A DNA stretch of 32,866 nt from JAUYIW01 sp043818555 (GTDB taxonomy: Bacteria > Patescibacteriota > Patescibacteriia > UBA9934). Positions 8,098 through 15,247 of the stretch are shown here, in pieces. The DNA is taken from NCBI GenBank assembly GCA_043818555.1, contig JBDRFP010000025.1:1-32866 (forward strand), read 5' to 3'. The stretch's first letter is position 1; every line of letters begins with the position of its first letter. The position numbers and the translations under genes were made by a program. A model generated the notes under the pieces. That model did no database searches, had not been told where the DNA came from, and saw only the letters and a program-made list of their open reading frames with translations.

Positions 8098-8736
8098 TTA
8101 CCGTCTACTGTCCACTTCATGTAAGATGTTCACGACTTCCTGGTCTTCAGTTTGCCCAAACTCCTTATAAAACGCTCCAACCGCAGTGTACCATTCAGGT
8201 TCATCAAGCGCCACAACTTCATTGACCATCTTTCTGATAGTATCGAGCGAGTCTTTTGCACCATGCGGCACGGCTACCACCACCTTGGACGGCCCTTCAG
8301 CCTGCGCGGTTTTGATTGCCGCTGTCATAGTCAGGCCCGTAGCAATTCCATCGTCGACGAGTATTACCGTCTTGCCCTTAAGATCACGAGGCTTTTTATC
8401 GCCTCGGTACTTTTCCAATCGACGTTCAGCCTCGGTTTTCTCGTCAGCAACGACCTTATCAATGTACTCAGGGCTTGTGCCTTTTCGCTCATCCTCGTTC
8501 CAAACCACTTCACCAGTCTCTGTGATCGCGCCAATAGCATACTCAGGATTAAACTCTGCACCGATTTTGCGTGGAACGATGATGTCGAGCGGCAACCCAA
8601 GCTCGCGCGCAACCTCGCCGCCCACGACCACGCCACCGCGCGGAAGCGCGAGAACGATCGCGTTGTCATCATCGCGATATTTTTCCAAGGCCTTGGCAAG
8701 CTGTTGCCCGGCATCGATTCGATCTTCAAACATCAT
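8098..8736 (-). CDS. predicted phosphoribosyltransferase (COG1926 type)
   Basis: This 212-residue type I phosphoribosyltransferase-fold protein has L-P-R-G-G-V at 31-36, R-K-I-G-A at 56-60 and the PRPP loop V-I-L-V-D-D-G-I-A-T-G-L-T at 124-136. COG1926 proteins are found in many genomes and their base substrate is not established, so I do not assign one. The gene heads a two-gene operon with prs, 11 bases apart, making use of PRPP plausible. The start is one of two tandem ATGs (8736 or 8733). A TATAAT box 8 bases upstream suggests a nearly leaderless transcript. The last residues are encoded by a stretch resembling the repetitive TCTACTGTTT spacer also seen at 7203-7220, so the C-terminus may be partly spacer-derived. 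Confidence 0.85.
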   Translation of the reverse strand: MMFEDRIDAGQQLAKALEKYRDDDNAIVLALPRGGVVVGGEVARELGLPLDIIVPRKIGAEFNPEYAIGAITETGEVVWNEDERKGTSPEYIDKVVADEKTEAERRLEKYRGDKKPRDLKGKTVILVDDGIATGLTMTAAIKTAQAEGPSKVVVAVPHGAKDSLDTIRKMVNEVVALDEPEWYTAVGAFYKEFGQTEDQEVVNILHEVDSRR

Positions 8737-8744
8737 ACAATCCC

Positions 8745-8750
8745 ATTATA
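8745..8750 (-). promoter_or_regulatory. -10 box of the phosphoribosyltransferase-prs operon
   Basis: TATAAT on the minus strand lies 8 bases before the first ATG of the phosphoribosyltransferase, so the expected start of transcription falls at or within a base or two of the start codon. No convincing -35 box is visible 17 bp upstream. Confidence 0.5.
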
Positions 8751-8810
8751 CCCATTTAACAATTTAATATAAATACACCCTCCAATGAGGGAGGGCAGAA
8801 ATATAATTTA

Positions 8811-8880
8811 CCATCTTACAACGATTGTAGTAAGATGGCGAAATAAATTTAACCATTATACCCCGATCGTTGTATAGTGG
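8811..8880. repeat. two tandem hairpins with matching architecture
   Basis: Hairpin a (8811-8838) and hairpin b (8853-8880) each have 9-bp arms and a 10-base loop and are 42 bases apart. The arms are CCATCTTAC/GTAAGATGG and CCATTATAC/GTATAGTGG. They differ at two stem positions but keep pairing, one by a base-pair flip and one through a G-U pair. Both loops contain CGATYGT and both are followed by CGAAA. They lie 75-145 bases upstream of the minus-strand phosphoribosyltransferase start. A short frame spanning them (8764-8946) looks like a by-product. The rest of the 8737-9008 gap holds a small CCCTC/GAGGG hairpin near 8779 and the terminator at 8964. Confidence 0.6.
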
Positions 8881-8963
8881 CGAAAATCCATTGTGAGTTA
8901 CCCGGATTTTTTGATCCGCCATAATAATCCGTCCTAGTCTCTCCAATTTTCTAATTTACCCAA

Positions 8964-8993
8964 GATAAAAACCACATCCCGAAGGAGGTGGTT
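8964..8993 (-). terminator. intrinsic terminator with UUCG loop
   Basis: On the minus strand AACCACCTCC and GGATGTGGTT form a 10-position stem with one mismatch around the stable tetraloop TTCG, followed by TTTTTATCTT. It lies 16 bases beyond the stop of the DUF5680-like gene and terminates it. Confidence 0.85.
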
Positions 8994-9008
8994 GAGGGGA
9001 TCGCGAGC

Positions 9009-9491
9009 CTAGAGAAGACTCATGCCCCAGTAGTCGTGGTAGCCCTTGAGGGCATATTCCGTGACACAGTAAACCTCTTCGCGGCCCTCGAAGCAATCGA
9101 AGTCGTTTCGACGGACTACGTTTGAGTAGATGTAATGAGTAAGGCCTGTTTTGCGAGCTTCGGTTGGCAGCCCGCGGCCACCGCAGAAGACGTGAGACCC
9201 ATAGGCTTTCTTCAGCGCTTCTTTCACAATGCTGATCGCAAACTCGTCGTACCACCCGCCGTAGTGCATGACCCAGATTGGGATGTTGCAGTGCCAGATG
9301 ATTGTAGTTCCTGATGACCTGTTCGATCCCGGGCGTGTGCAGTACTGGTCGATGAGCTTGAAGTCGCCGTCCTCGTAGACGAACCGTTTGTAGCCGGGCA
9401 TATCGAGTACATCGGTGAATGTACCGCCACCTACCCATCCTCGGGACATGGCCTTGAAAAAGAATGCTTGAACTTCTGCCATGCTTACCAT
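9009..9491 (-). CDS. DUF5680-like orphan protein
   Basis: The 160-residue protein is rich in aromatic residues and Gly. Its layout fits the DUF5680 family common in Patescibacteria: an F-F-F-K-A segment, then W-V-G-G-G-T, a D-G-D-F-K-L-x-D-x-Y segment, and I-W-x-M-x-Y-G-G-W-Y in the middle. The function of the family is unknown. The start at 9491 is supported by AAGGAGG (9496-9502) at standard distance, which is unusual here because most genes in this window lack an SD sequence. A UUCG-type terminator follows the gene at 8964-8993, so it is a self-contained single-gene unit. I assign the family with moderate confidence and no function. Confidence 0.7.
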   Translation of the reverse strand: MVSMAEVQAFFFKAMSRGWVGGGTFTDVLDMPGYKRFVYEDGDFKLIDQYCTRPGSNRSSGTTIIWHCNIPIWVMHYGGWYDEFAISIVKEALKKAYGSHVFCGGRGLPTEARKTGLTHYIYSNVVRRNDFDCFEGREEVYCVTEYALKGYHDYWGMSLL

Positions 9492-9553
9492 AATTCCTCC
9501 TTTATGGTTGTGCCGATCTTACAGCGATAATTCGATTTTGTCAATCAACTAAT

Positions 9554-9577
9554 CAAAAAGAACCCAAACTGGGTTCT
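9554..9577 (-). terminator. terminator of tRNA-Arg
   Basis: On the minus strand AGAACCC pairs with GGGTTCT around AGTTT, followed by a T-run (TTTTT overall). It lies three bases beyond the encoded CCA of the tRNA. Confidence 0.8.
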
Positions 9578-9580
9578 TCA

Positions 9581-9657
9581 TGGCGCGCCCGGCACGACTC
9601 GAACGTACGACCTCCAGCTCCGCAAGCTGGCGCTCTATCCAACTGAGCTACGGGCGC
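9581..9657 (-). tRNA. tRNA-Arg (anticodon GCG)
   Basis: A complete 77-nt cloverleaf with encoded CCA. The acceptor stem GCGCCCG/CGGGCGC is perfect. The anticodon stem CCAGC/GCTGG encloses the loop TTGCGGA, so the anticodon is GCG and reads CGC and CGU. The arginine identity bases A20 and C35 are present, the discriminator is G, and the T-loop is TTCGAGT. Most bacteria read these codons with an A34-to-inosine tRNA-Arg(ACG) made by TadA; G34 here would not need that enzyme. It has its own promoter and terminator. Confidence 0.95.
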
Positions 9658-9670
9658 TTATTGCCTGCCA

Positions 9671-9699
9671 ATCGTACATCAACTCACCTTTTTTGTCAA
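9671..9699 (-). promoter_or_regulatory. promoter of tRNA-Arg
   Basis: On the minus strand a consensus -35 TTGACA (9694-9699) is followed after 17 bp by TACGAT (9671-9676). Transcription would start about 6-7 bases before the tRNA 5' end. It lies just downstream of the stop codon of the two-TM protein gene. Confidence 0.8.
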
Positions 9700-9701
9700 C
9701 G

Positions 9702-10226
9702 CTAGAATTTATACAGCCTTCTGAACAAGTCGCTTACTGTTTCACTTTCGCGCTCAAGATTTTCAAAAGAGTACTGCAGCAAAGCATCTCGGATAACATT
9801 CGGGTTTGCATCTTCGAGCGGGATCGTAAGCATTGGCTTTAGCATACTTACGAAATCAACATACAAGAGTTTTACTTCCGGCGGGCTGTAGACGATTGAG
9901 AAATCCTTAATTTCGTCGTATGAGAAAAATTCATCTCCTAGAACCACGCCCTGGTCGGTAATATGGACAATAACCTGATCCGGATGACGCAAACCGCTGA
10001 TCATAACAATCACACCCATCATTAAAATAATGATCGCAAACAAATAGTTAGCTGATGCAATTGCATAAATTAACAATCCAATGCCAACCACTACAGTTGC
10101 GATGTACCACAACCGTGATCGCTCATGCGGAGGGAATTCCCACGTTTCCCAGGACACGAGGGATTCTCCAACATCGATTTCTTCAAATTCTTGCTCGTTA
10201 TCGAGTGTTTTTGCTTCTTTTTCCAT
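9702..10226 (-). CDS. two-TM protein with PH-like C-terminal domain
   Basis: The 174-residue protein has an acidic N-terminus with a conserved-looking W-E-T-W-E-F-P-P-H-E-R-S segment (about 26-37), two adjacent membrane helices (about 41-61 and 63-82), and a cytoplasmic domain of alternating strands ending in a helix. This is the layout of bacterial PH-domain (DUF304-like) membrane proteins. I have seen this type only as an uncharacterised family typical of Patescibacteria. A -10 box TATACT (10235-10240, minus strand) lies 8 bases before the ATG. The gene is divergent from the tRNA-Ser(UGA) unit, with the two promoters about 40 bp apart. Confidence 0.75.
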   Translation of the reverse strand: MEKEAKTLDNEQEFEEIDVGESLVSWETWEFPPHERSRLWYIATVVVGIGLLIYAIASANYLFAIIILMMGVIVMISGLRHPDQVIVHITDQGVVLGDEFFSYDEIKDFSIVYSPPEVKLLYVDFVSMLKPMLTIPLEDANPNVIRDALLQYSFENLERESETVSDLFRRLYKF

Positions 10227-10253
10227 ACATTGGTAGTATACCAGAAAAGCCTC

Positions 10254-10282
10254 TTGAAATCACTAGCGTTTTAGTGTATACT
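10254..10282 (+). promoter_or_regulatory. promoter of the tRNA-Ser / GIY-YIG unit
   Basis: TTGAAA (10254-10259), 17 bp, TATACT (10277-10282). The tRNA-Ser(UGA) gene starts 24 bases after the -10 box. The short 5' leader contains AAGGAGG (10291-10297), an SD-like word with no useful reading frame behind it. Confidence 0.8.
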
Positions 10283-10306
10283 GTGCCCGCAAGGAGGAAA
10301 AGTTGT

Positions 10307-10488
<182 letters not shown>

Positions 10489-10503
10489 GAGCAGTGGTAG
10501 GAT

Positions 10504-10740
10504 ATGTACTACGTTTACCTGATTAGACTATGCGATAATCGGATTTATACAGGCAGTACACCTGATTTAAAAATTCGGGTCAACCAACATAAATCAGGTT
10601 ATGTAATATCGACGAGGGATCACAGGCCGTTGGAGCTAGTATGGTATTGCGCCTTCCGGACAAAACTGCGGGCTAGAAGATTCGAACGATACTTAAAATC
10701 AGGATCAGGTCAGGCGTTTAGAAATAAGCGCTTAGTGTAA
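10504..10740 (+). CDS. small GIY-YIG nuclease-domain protein
   Basis: This 78-residue protein is a stand-alone GIY-YIG domain of the UPF0213/YhbQ type. It has Y-Y-V-Y-L-I near the start, I-Y-T-G-S-T (residues 18-23) as the second half of the signature, the catalytic Arg in the following helix (about 29), and Glu at about residue 61 in R-R-F-E-R-Y-L-K. Free-standing members cut DNA but their roles are poorly known. A weak SD-like GGTAGGA precedes the ATG. The stop lies only four bases before tRNA-Ser(GCU), and a matching repeat flanks the gene behind each tRNA, so it may be a cassette between two tRNA genes. It is probably co-transcribed with both tRNAs. Confidence 0.85.
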   Translation: MYYVYLIRLCDNRIYTGSTPDLKIRVNQHKSGYVISTRDHRPLELVWYCAFRTKLRARRFERYLKSGSGQAFRNKRLV

Positions 10741-10744
10741 ATAT

Positions 10745-10834
10745 GGAGAGGTGCCGGAGTGGCTGAACGGGGCACCCTGCTAAGGTGTTGGTCGCGAAAG
10801 CGGCTCGAGGGTTCGAATCCCTCCCTCTCCGCCA
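10745..10834 (+). tRNA. tRNA-Ser (anticodon GCT)
   Basis: A class II tRNA with acceptor stem GGAGAGG/CCTCTCC and encoded CCA (10832-10834). The anticodon loop CTGCTAA closed by GCACC/GGTGT gives anticodon GCT, reading AGC and AGU. The long variable arm contains GTCGCGAAAGCGGC. There is no promoter between the GIY-YIG stop and this gene, so it is likely processed from the same transcript as tRNA-Ser(UGA). Confidence 0.96.
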
Positions 10835-10925
10835 CCCTTCGCTAAAGCTTCGGGTGGCCTTTGGCCATACGTAAGAAGTAGCGAAGGGTGTCACCCGTAG
10901 CTTTAGCAAAGGGTGGCCTCAGAAG
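10832..10925 (+). repeat. tRNA-Ser downstream repeat, copy 2
   Basis: Second copy of the repeat at 10394, again beginning at a tRNA-Ser CCA end. The second hairpin reads CACCCGTAGC...AAAGGGTG instead of CACCCGAAGC...GTAGGGTG, so loop bases differ while the outer CACCC/GGGTG pairs are kept. Confidence 0.8.
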
Positions 10926-11060
10926 CGAAGAAGCCGCAGGAGCTTCGGGCGACCTTCGGCCACAAGGGTCCCAGATTTGGGTCTTTTTTGTCGGAGATTA
11001 TCCGTAGCCTCAGCGAGGGATAATCGAAGACCCTCCGTAGCCTTTGGCAAAGGAGGGGTT
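10926..11060 (+). repeat. cluster of short CPR-type hairpins
   Basis: Between the second tRNA repeat and the recG promoter there is no gene. The stretch holds several small hairpins of one design, a stem closing a GTAGCYTNNGCRA-like loop, for example CCCTCCGTAGCC...GGAGGG near 11031-11057 and TTATCCGTAGCC...GGATAA near 10998-11023. A CCCA-GATT-TGGG hairpin followed by TCTTTTTT (about 10971-10989) could end the tRNA transcript. Confidence 0.55.
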
Positions 11061-11067
11061 GGTTAAT

Positions 11068-11096
11068 TTGGGGCTTTCCTATTTTTTTGATAAGAT
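11068..11096 (+). promoter_or_regulatory. candidate recG promoter
   Basis: TTGGGG (11068-11073), 17 bp, TAAGAT (11091-11096). As in copy 1, the -10 box ends exactly 6 bases before the leader element (11103), so the RNA should begin at the element boundary. Confidence 0.55.
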
Positions 11097-11102
11097 AAGT
11101 AG

Positions 11103-11243
11103 ATGCCCGATAGTACAACTTCGATGTTGAGGGGTTGGCAATGCCGAGCTAGTATTTACCTTATCAAAATAATTAAGTTTAACTTTACAACTTTGATGCC
11201 AGGTTTGCCGTTGGCATCATTCAAAGTTGTACCACCGGGGATG
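11103..11243 (+). promoter_or_regulatory. conserved leader element, copy 2 (before recG)
   Basis: Arm A is 11106-11124, arm B 11186-11200 and arm C 11213-11239, followed after one base by the recG ATG at 11241. GAGGGG (11129-11134) stands 6 bases before ATG-CCG-AGC-TAG (11141-11152). This is the most diverged copy: A and C have three mismatches, while B and C pair better than in the other copies (nine contiguous pairs without a wobble, plus GATGCC/GGCATC). The frame opening at 11103 has no stop and is in phase with recG, unlike the other copies. Confidence 0.8.
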
Positions 11244-13313
11244 CCATCACTTGAAACTCAAATTAGATTTATTAAAGGAGTAGGTGCCGTGCGGGCAAAG
11301 GATTTTGCTCGGCTTGGTTTGGTTACATTAGAGGACGCCTTGTTCGACTTTCCGTTTCGCTACGACGACCTATCGCAAGCTTTATCGATCGCTCAAATTA
11401 CACCAGGCCAAAAAATTACAGTTCGCGGAACAATCAGCATCATCAAGAATCGGAAAAGCAGCAAGTTTCGCCGCATGACAATCACCGAAGCTGTGGTGGA
11501 AGACGGAACCGGTAGCATTAAAGTCGTTTGGTTTCATCAAGGATTTCTGACCAAGACTCTAAAGCCGGGCACGGTCGTGTCTCTATCGGGCAAGGTTGAC
11601 GACCGCTACGGCTTGTCGCTTGTGAACCCTATTTATGAGGTGCTTGGCAAACAGATGACAACTAAACACACGGGGAGGATTGTACCGGTTTACAAGTTGG
11701 CAGGCGCGTTGACGCAAAAGATTCGTAGACTGGTAGTTGAGTCAGCGGTTTCTAACATTGACGAGGTTGACGAGTGGCTACCGAGCGAGATTATCGATCG
11801 CGAAAGCTTCATGAGCTTGCACGATGCGGTCAGACAAATGCATTATCCAGAATCGTTATCTCGCCAAAACGAAGCTCTGCGCCGACTCAAATACGACGAG
11901 TTTTTCCTTCACCAGATTTTGCACGGCAAGGCTCGTCGAGAACTAAAGCGTCAAAAAGCGTCGGCTATTGAATTTAACGAACAGGTTGTCAAAAAGTCAG
12001 TTTCGGCTTTGCCGTTTGAGCTTACCAATGCGCAGCGCAAGGCCACCTGGGCGATAATTCAGGACATGGATCGTATTGAGCCAATGAATCGCTTGCTTGA
12101 GGGTGACGTTGGAACAGGAAAAACCGTGGTTGCGGCGATTGCGGCGATCAACGCAGCGTCGTCGACTTGGCAGACTGCATTTTTAGCACCTACCGAGATT
12201 TTGGCCGACCAGCACGCGCAGGGTTTGAACAAAATGTTTGGCAACAAACTCAAGATCGCCATATTCACTCGTACAAAACGTCGGGTAGGCGACAAGGAAG
12301 TCACCAAGGCGCAAATGCTCGACGCGCTTGCAAACAGCAAGGTCGATTTGGTAGTCGGTACGCACGCGCTTCTTTCAGGCGATGTAATCTTCAATCGGCT
12401 AGGATTCATAATCGTTGACGAGCAGCATCGCTTTGGTGTTAAGCAGCGTCGGGCGCTTAAAGACAGACAGGGCGATTCCGACGGCATTCCGCATTTACTT
12501 TCCATGACCGCTACGCCAATCCCGCGATCGCTCGCGCTTGTACTCTACGGAGATCTGGATCGCTCGATTTTGGACGAGTATCCAAAAGGCCGCAAAACAA
12601 TTGAGACGCATTTGGTTGAACCCGGAAAGGAAAAACAAGCTTACGATAAGATGCGCAAAGAAATGGACGCAGGGCATCAGGTGTTTGTTGTGTGTCCAAT
12701 TATTGAGGAGTCAGACGCGCTTGGTGTGAATTCGGTAAGCGAGATTTACAATGCGTTCACAAAAGGACCGTTTAAGAATTATAAGATCGACATGTTGCAC
12801 GGCAAGCTCAAGCCTCAGGAGAAAGATGATGTGATGGCAGCGTTTACAAGTGGCGCGATCGACATGGTGATTTCGACAACCGTCGTCGAGGTTGGTGTGG
12901 ATGTGCCAAATGCTACAGTGATGTTTATTGAAGGAGCGGAGCGATTTGGACTAGCGCAACTTCATCAGCTCCGCGGGCGAGTAGGGCGTTCTGATTTGCA
13001 AAGTTACTGCTACTTGCATCCAACCGGAGATTTGTCAGAATTGTCACGCGCTCGGCTTTCGGCAGTCGTAAGATCGCAAAACGGATTCGACCTGGCCGAC
13101 CGCGACTTGGAGCTCCGTGGGCCTGGAAACATTTTTGGAACAGACCAGTCTGGTTTTGAACAATTCCAACTTGGCACATATGCAGATCGCGATCTAATAT
13201 CGATCGCCAAAGACGACGCCAAGGCAATGCTCGATGAAGATGTTGATCTAAATAAGTGGCCAAACTTAAAATCCCGTGTGCTTGATTACATTGACGAAGT
13301 CCACTTCGAATAG
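11241..13313 (+). CDS. recG: ATP-dependent DNA helicase RecG
   Basis: RecG reverses stalled replication forks and processes branched recombination intermediates. From the ATG at 11241 the protein has 690 residues, the usual length. The N-terminus carries an F-I-K-G-V-G helix-hairpin-like segment followed by the OB-fold wedge domain (about 55-150). The superfamily 2 motor shows Walker A G-D-V-G-T-G-K-T at 288-295, the D-E-Q-H-R-F box at 393-398, an S-M-T-A-T-P-I-P motif, and near the end the Q-L-R-G-R-V-G-R-S motif VI. A longer in-frame start at 11103 would translate the leader element and is not preferred, because homologues begin close to the 11241 ATG. The methyltransferase gene follows after 15 bases. 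Confidence 0.96.
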   Translation: MPSLETQIRFIKGVGAVRAKDFARLGLVTLEDALFDFPFRYDDLSQALSIAQITPGQKITVRGTISIIKNRKSSKFRRMTITEAVVEDGTGSIKVVWFHQGFLTKTLKPGTVVSLSGKVDDRYGLSLVNPIYEVLGKQMTTKHTGRIVPVYKLAGALTQKIRRLVVESAVSNIDEVDEWLPSEIIDRESFMSLHDAVRQMHYPESLSRQNEALRRLKYDEFFLHQILHGKARRELKRQKASAIEFNEQVVKKSVSALPFELTNAQRKATWAIIQDMDRIEPMNRLLEGDVGTGKTVVAAIAAINAASSTWQTAFLAPTEILADQHAQGLNKMFGNKLKIAIFTRTKRRVGDKEVTKAQMLDALANSKVDLVVGTHALLSGDVIFNRLGFIIVDEQHRFGVKQRRALKDRQGDSDGIPHLLSMTATPIPRSLALVLYGDLDRSILDEYPKGRKTIETHLVEPGKEKQAYDKMRKEMDAGHQVFVVCPIIEESDALGVNSVSEIYNAFTKGPFKNYKIDMLHGKLKPQEKDDVMAAFTSGAIDMVISTTVVEVGVDVPNATVMFIEGAERFGLAQLHQLRGRVGRSDLQSYCYLHPTGDLSELSRARLSAVVRSQNGFDLADRDLELRGPGNIFGTDQSGFEQFQLGTYADRDLISIAKDDAKAMLDEDVDLNKWPNLKSRVLDYIDEVHFE

Positions 13314-13328
13314 GTATCATTTAGCCAT

Positions 13329-13970
13329 ATGGTTAAACAATTACACGAAAGACGCATGGAGGCGGTTGAGAGCGCGATTTTATCAGAGCGCGACTTTAGG
13401 CAATATCAGGACAACTTGGATATCACTGCAGAAGAGTTGAATAAGTGGGATAAGATTGTGGATTTGGGCGCAGGTACGCGGCAGGAGTTTGCTCGCGAAG
13501 TAAGTGCTGGAGGTTTTGACGCAGAGGTTATTTCTGTCGATCCGCGCTTACTGCTCTCTGAAGAGGAGGATCTGGCAGGTATGCTCGAAGAAGAAGCGGA
13601 AGCAAGAATTTTGGGTCGCAATGAGCCGTTTGGAGAAGTCGTTGGTGCACTGGCGCAGGATTTGCCATTTGAAGATGAATCCATCGATGCTGTATTGGCA
13701 CATTTTTCAGTACCAATGTATTTGGAAAGCAAGTCGGAGATCAACGAAGCTCTAGATGAGATTTTGAGAGTTTTAATGCCTGGTGGTGAAGCTAGGATTT
13801 ATCCGGTATCGAGCACTAAAAATCAGCAAGAAGTTTTAGAGTGGCTCGCTGACCATGAAGACGAAATTGAAGTCGATTCGGAAATCAAAGAAGAGAATTT
13901 AAAAGTTGGTGAAGTGAAGTATCTGATAAAAATAAAAAAACGCGGCGCAAAGGCCGCGCTAGTCGCGTGA
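13329..13970 (+). CDS. class I SAM-dependent methyltransferase-like protein
   Basis: This 213-residue Rossmann-fold protein has a D-L-G-A-G-T motif I at residues 45-50, an acidic motif II region (V-I-S-V-D-P-R, about 65-71), a D-x-P-F-E-D-E-S-I-D-A-V motif with alternating hydrophobics typical of post-II, and an L-R-V-L-M-P-G-G-E-A motif. These are class I SAM methyltransferase features. The substrate is unknown and I make no guess. It follows recG closely and is probably co-transcribed. Its stop is one base from the stop of radA on the opposite strand, and its last codons contain the radA terminator hairpin. Confidence 0.75.
   Translation: MVKQLHERRMEAVESAILSERDFRQYQDNLDITAEELNKWDKIVDLGAGTRQEFAREVSAGGFDAEVISVDPRLLLSEEEDLAGMLEEEAEARILGRNEPFGEVVGALAQDLPFEDESIDAVLAHFSVPMYLESKSEINEALDEILRVLMPGGEARIYPVSSTKNQQEVLEWLADHEDEIEVDSEIKEENLKVGEVKYLIKIKKRGAKAALVA
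13934..13958 (-). terminator. radA terminator inside the methyltransferase 3' end
   Basis: On the minus strand CGCGGC and GCCGCG form a 6-bp GC stem with a 6-base loop, followed by TTTTTTT. It lies within the last 12 codons of the plus-strand methyltransferase gene, where the T-run is read as the Lys codons of I-K-I-K-K-R. It would end transcription of the radA operon. Confidence 0.75.
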
Positions 13971-13971
13971 A

Positions 13972-15246
13972 TTAGAGTGTTAAATCGCTGATCGACTTTA
14001 GTGTTTTTGGGGTCACCGCCTGTCCTAAGCCAAGCCTTTCAGCCTCTTTTAGTCGACGGTCAAGGAATGGAACCGATCTTAATTCGCCGCCAAGGCCGAG
14101 CTCGCCAATGAACACCGCCTCCTTTGGGGCGGTTTTGTCTTTCATCGAACCTATCACCGCGGCGCATACAGCCAGGTCGGCAGCGGTCTCTTTGATCTTC
14201 ATGCCGCCGACAACATTAACGTAAACATCGTGGCCGGACACATTCACTCCTGCGCGTTTACTAATTATCGCGAGCAGCATCTGTAGCCGCCCGGCATCAA
14301 AACCCGAAGTTCTCCGGATTGGATTTGCAAAATAACTTTTCTCAGCCAGCGCCTGAACTTCAACTAAGATCGGCCTAGTACCTTCCATTACGCAAGTTAC
14401 AATCGATCCGGGAGAAGGGGATCGCTCTTCTAAAAATCGGGCCGACGGATTTGCAACCGCCTTCATGCCCTCGGAAGTCATTTCAAAGATTCCAACTTCG
14501 TCAGTACTTCCAAATCGATTCTTGCCGGCTCGAAGTATGCGATACGACGAGTTGCGATCGCCCTCAATGGTGAGCAAAGTATCGACCAAGTGCTCCAGCG
14601 TCTTTGGGCCGGCAACAGAACCTTCTTTTGTGACTTGCCCGATAATGAGCACTGGCACGTGCGTCGATTTGGCAAAGTTGATGAGTTGAGCTGTTGCTGC
14701 CCGAACTGCTGTCGGGGTTCCGGGGAGAGCGTCTGCCTCGTTGGAAATCATTGTTTGGATTGAGTCGATTATGAGAAGCGTTGGTTTGAGTTTTTCTGCC
14801 GCAGCAATTATCGACTCAACTTCAACCGAGTTTGAAAAAGAAATTTTTACCGGCTCGATCGCAAGCCGTTTGAATCTCATTAAAACTTGGCCTTCGGATT
14901 CTTCCCCTGAAACATAAAAGGGCTTTTCCTGATTTGACGCTGCGATTTGGGCCACAAGAGTTGACTTGCCGATTCCGGGTTCGCCGGCAAGAAGTGTCAC
15001 CGACCCGGCAACGATCCCGCCATTCAAAACTCGATCCAGTTCGTCGATTCCGGTTGTTTTATGATTAGCCACCTCGGTCCGGGCGTTTGCAAGGTCAAGA
15101 ATAGGGGCTGCAACAGCCCCCTTGTTTTTTGATATTTGTGATTTGGAGCTTTGAGCCCCCTCGGAGAGCGTCCCCCATTTTCCGCACTCAGTGCATCGCC
15201 CCTGCCATTTTAAATGCTGCGAGTCGCAGTTAGAACAAGTGTACAT
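13972..15246 (-). CDS. radA: DNA repair protein RadA
   Basis: RadA is a RecA-like ATPase that drives branch migration in recombination and natural transformation. From the ATG at 15246 the protein has 424 residues. It shows the C4 zinc finger (Cys4, 7, 18, 21) in the usual K-W-x-G-R-C context, Walker A G-E-P-G-I-G-K-S-T at 88-96, the RadA signature K-N-R-F-G at 242-246, and a C-terminal Lon protease-like domain. The frame is open to 15285, but the shorter start is right because it places the zinc finger at the N-terminus as in homologues and leaves one base after the upstream TAA (TAATATG). It is the last gene of a minus-strand operon of membrane and exported proteins. Confidence 0.95.
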   Translation of the reverse strand: MYTCSNCDSQHLKWQGRCTECGKWGTLSEGAQSSKSQISKNKGAVAAPILDLANARTEVANHKTTGIDELDRVLNGGIVAGSVTLLAGEPGIGKSTLVAQIAASNQEKPFYVSGEESEGQVLMRFKRLAIEPVKISFSNSVEVESIIAAAEKLKPTLLIIDSIQTMISNEADALPGTPTAVRAATAQLINFAKSTHVPVLIIGQVTKEGSVAGPKTLEHLVDTLLTIEGDRNSSYRILRAGKNRFGSTDEVGIFEMTSEGMKAVANPSARFLEERSPSPGSIVTCVMEGTRPILVEVQALAEKSYFANPIRRTSGFDAGRLQMLLAIISKRAGVNVSGHDVYVNVVGGMKIKETAADLAVCAAVIGSMKDKTAPKEAVFIGELGLGGELRSVPFLDRRLKEAERLGLGQAVTPKTLKSISDLTL

Positions 15247-15247
15247 A

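Noticed and set aside
8764..8946. 60-codon minus-strand frame across the tandem hairpins
   Set aside because: Its internal repeat only mirrors the 42-base hairpin period, and no start signal supports it.
11103..11240. N-terminal extension of RecG from the ATG at 11103
   Set aside because: It would translate the leader element, including arms A, B and C. Homologues start near 11241, and the other leader copies are not in frame with their genes.
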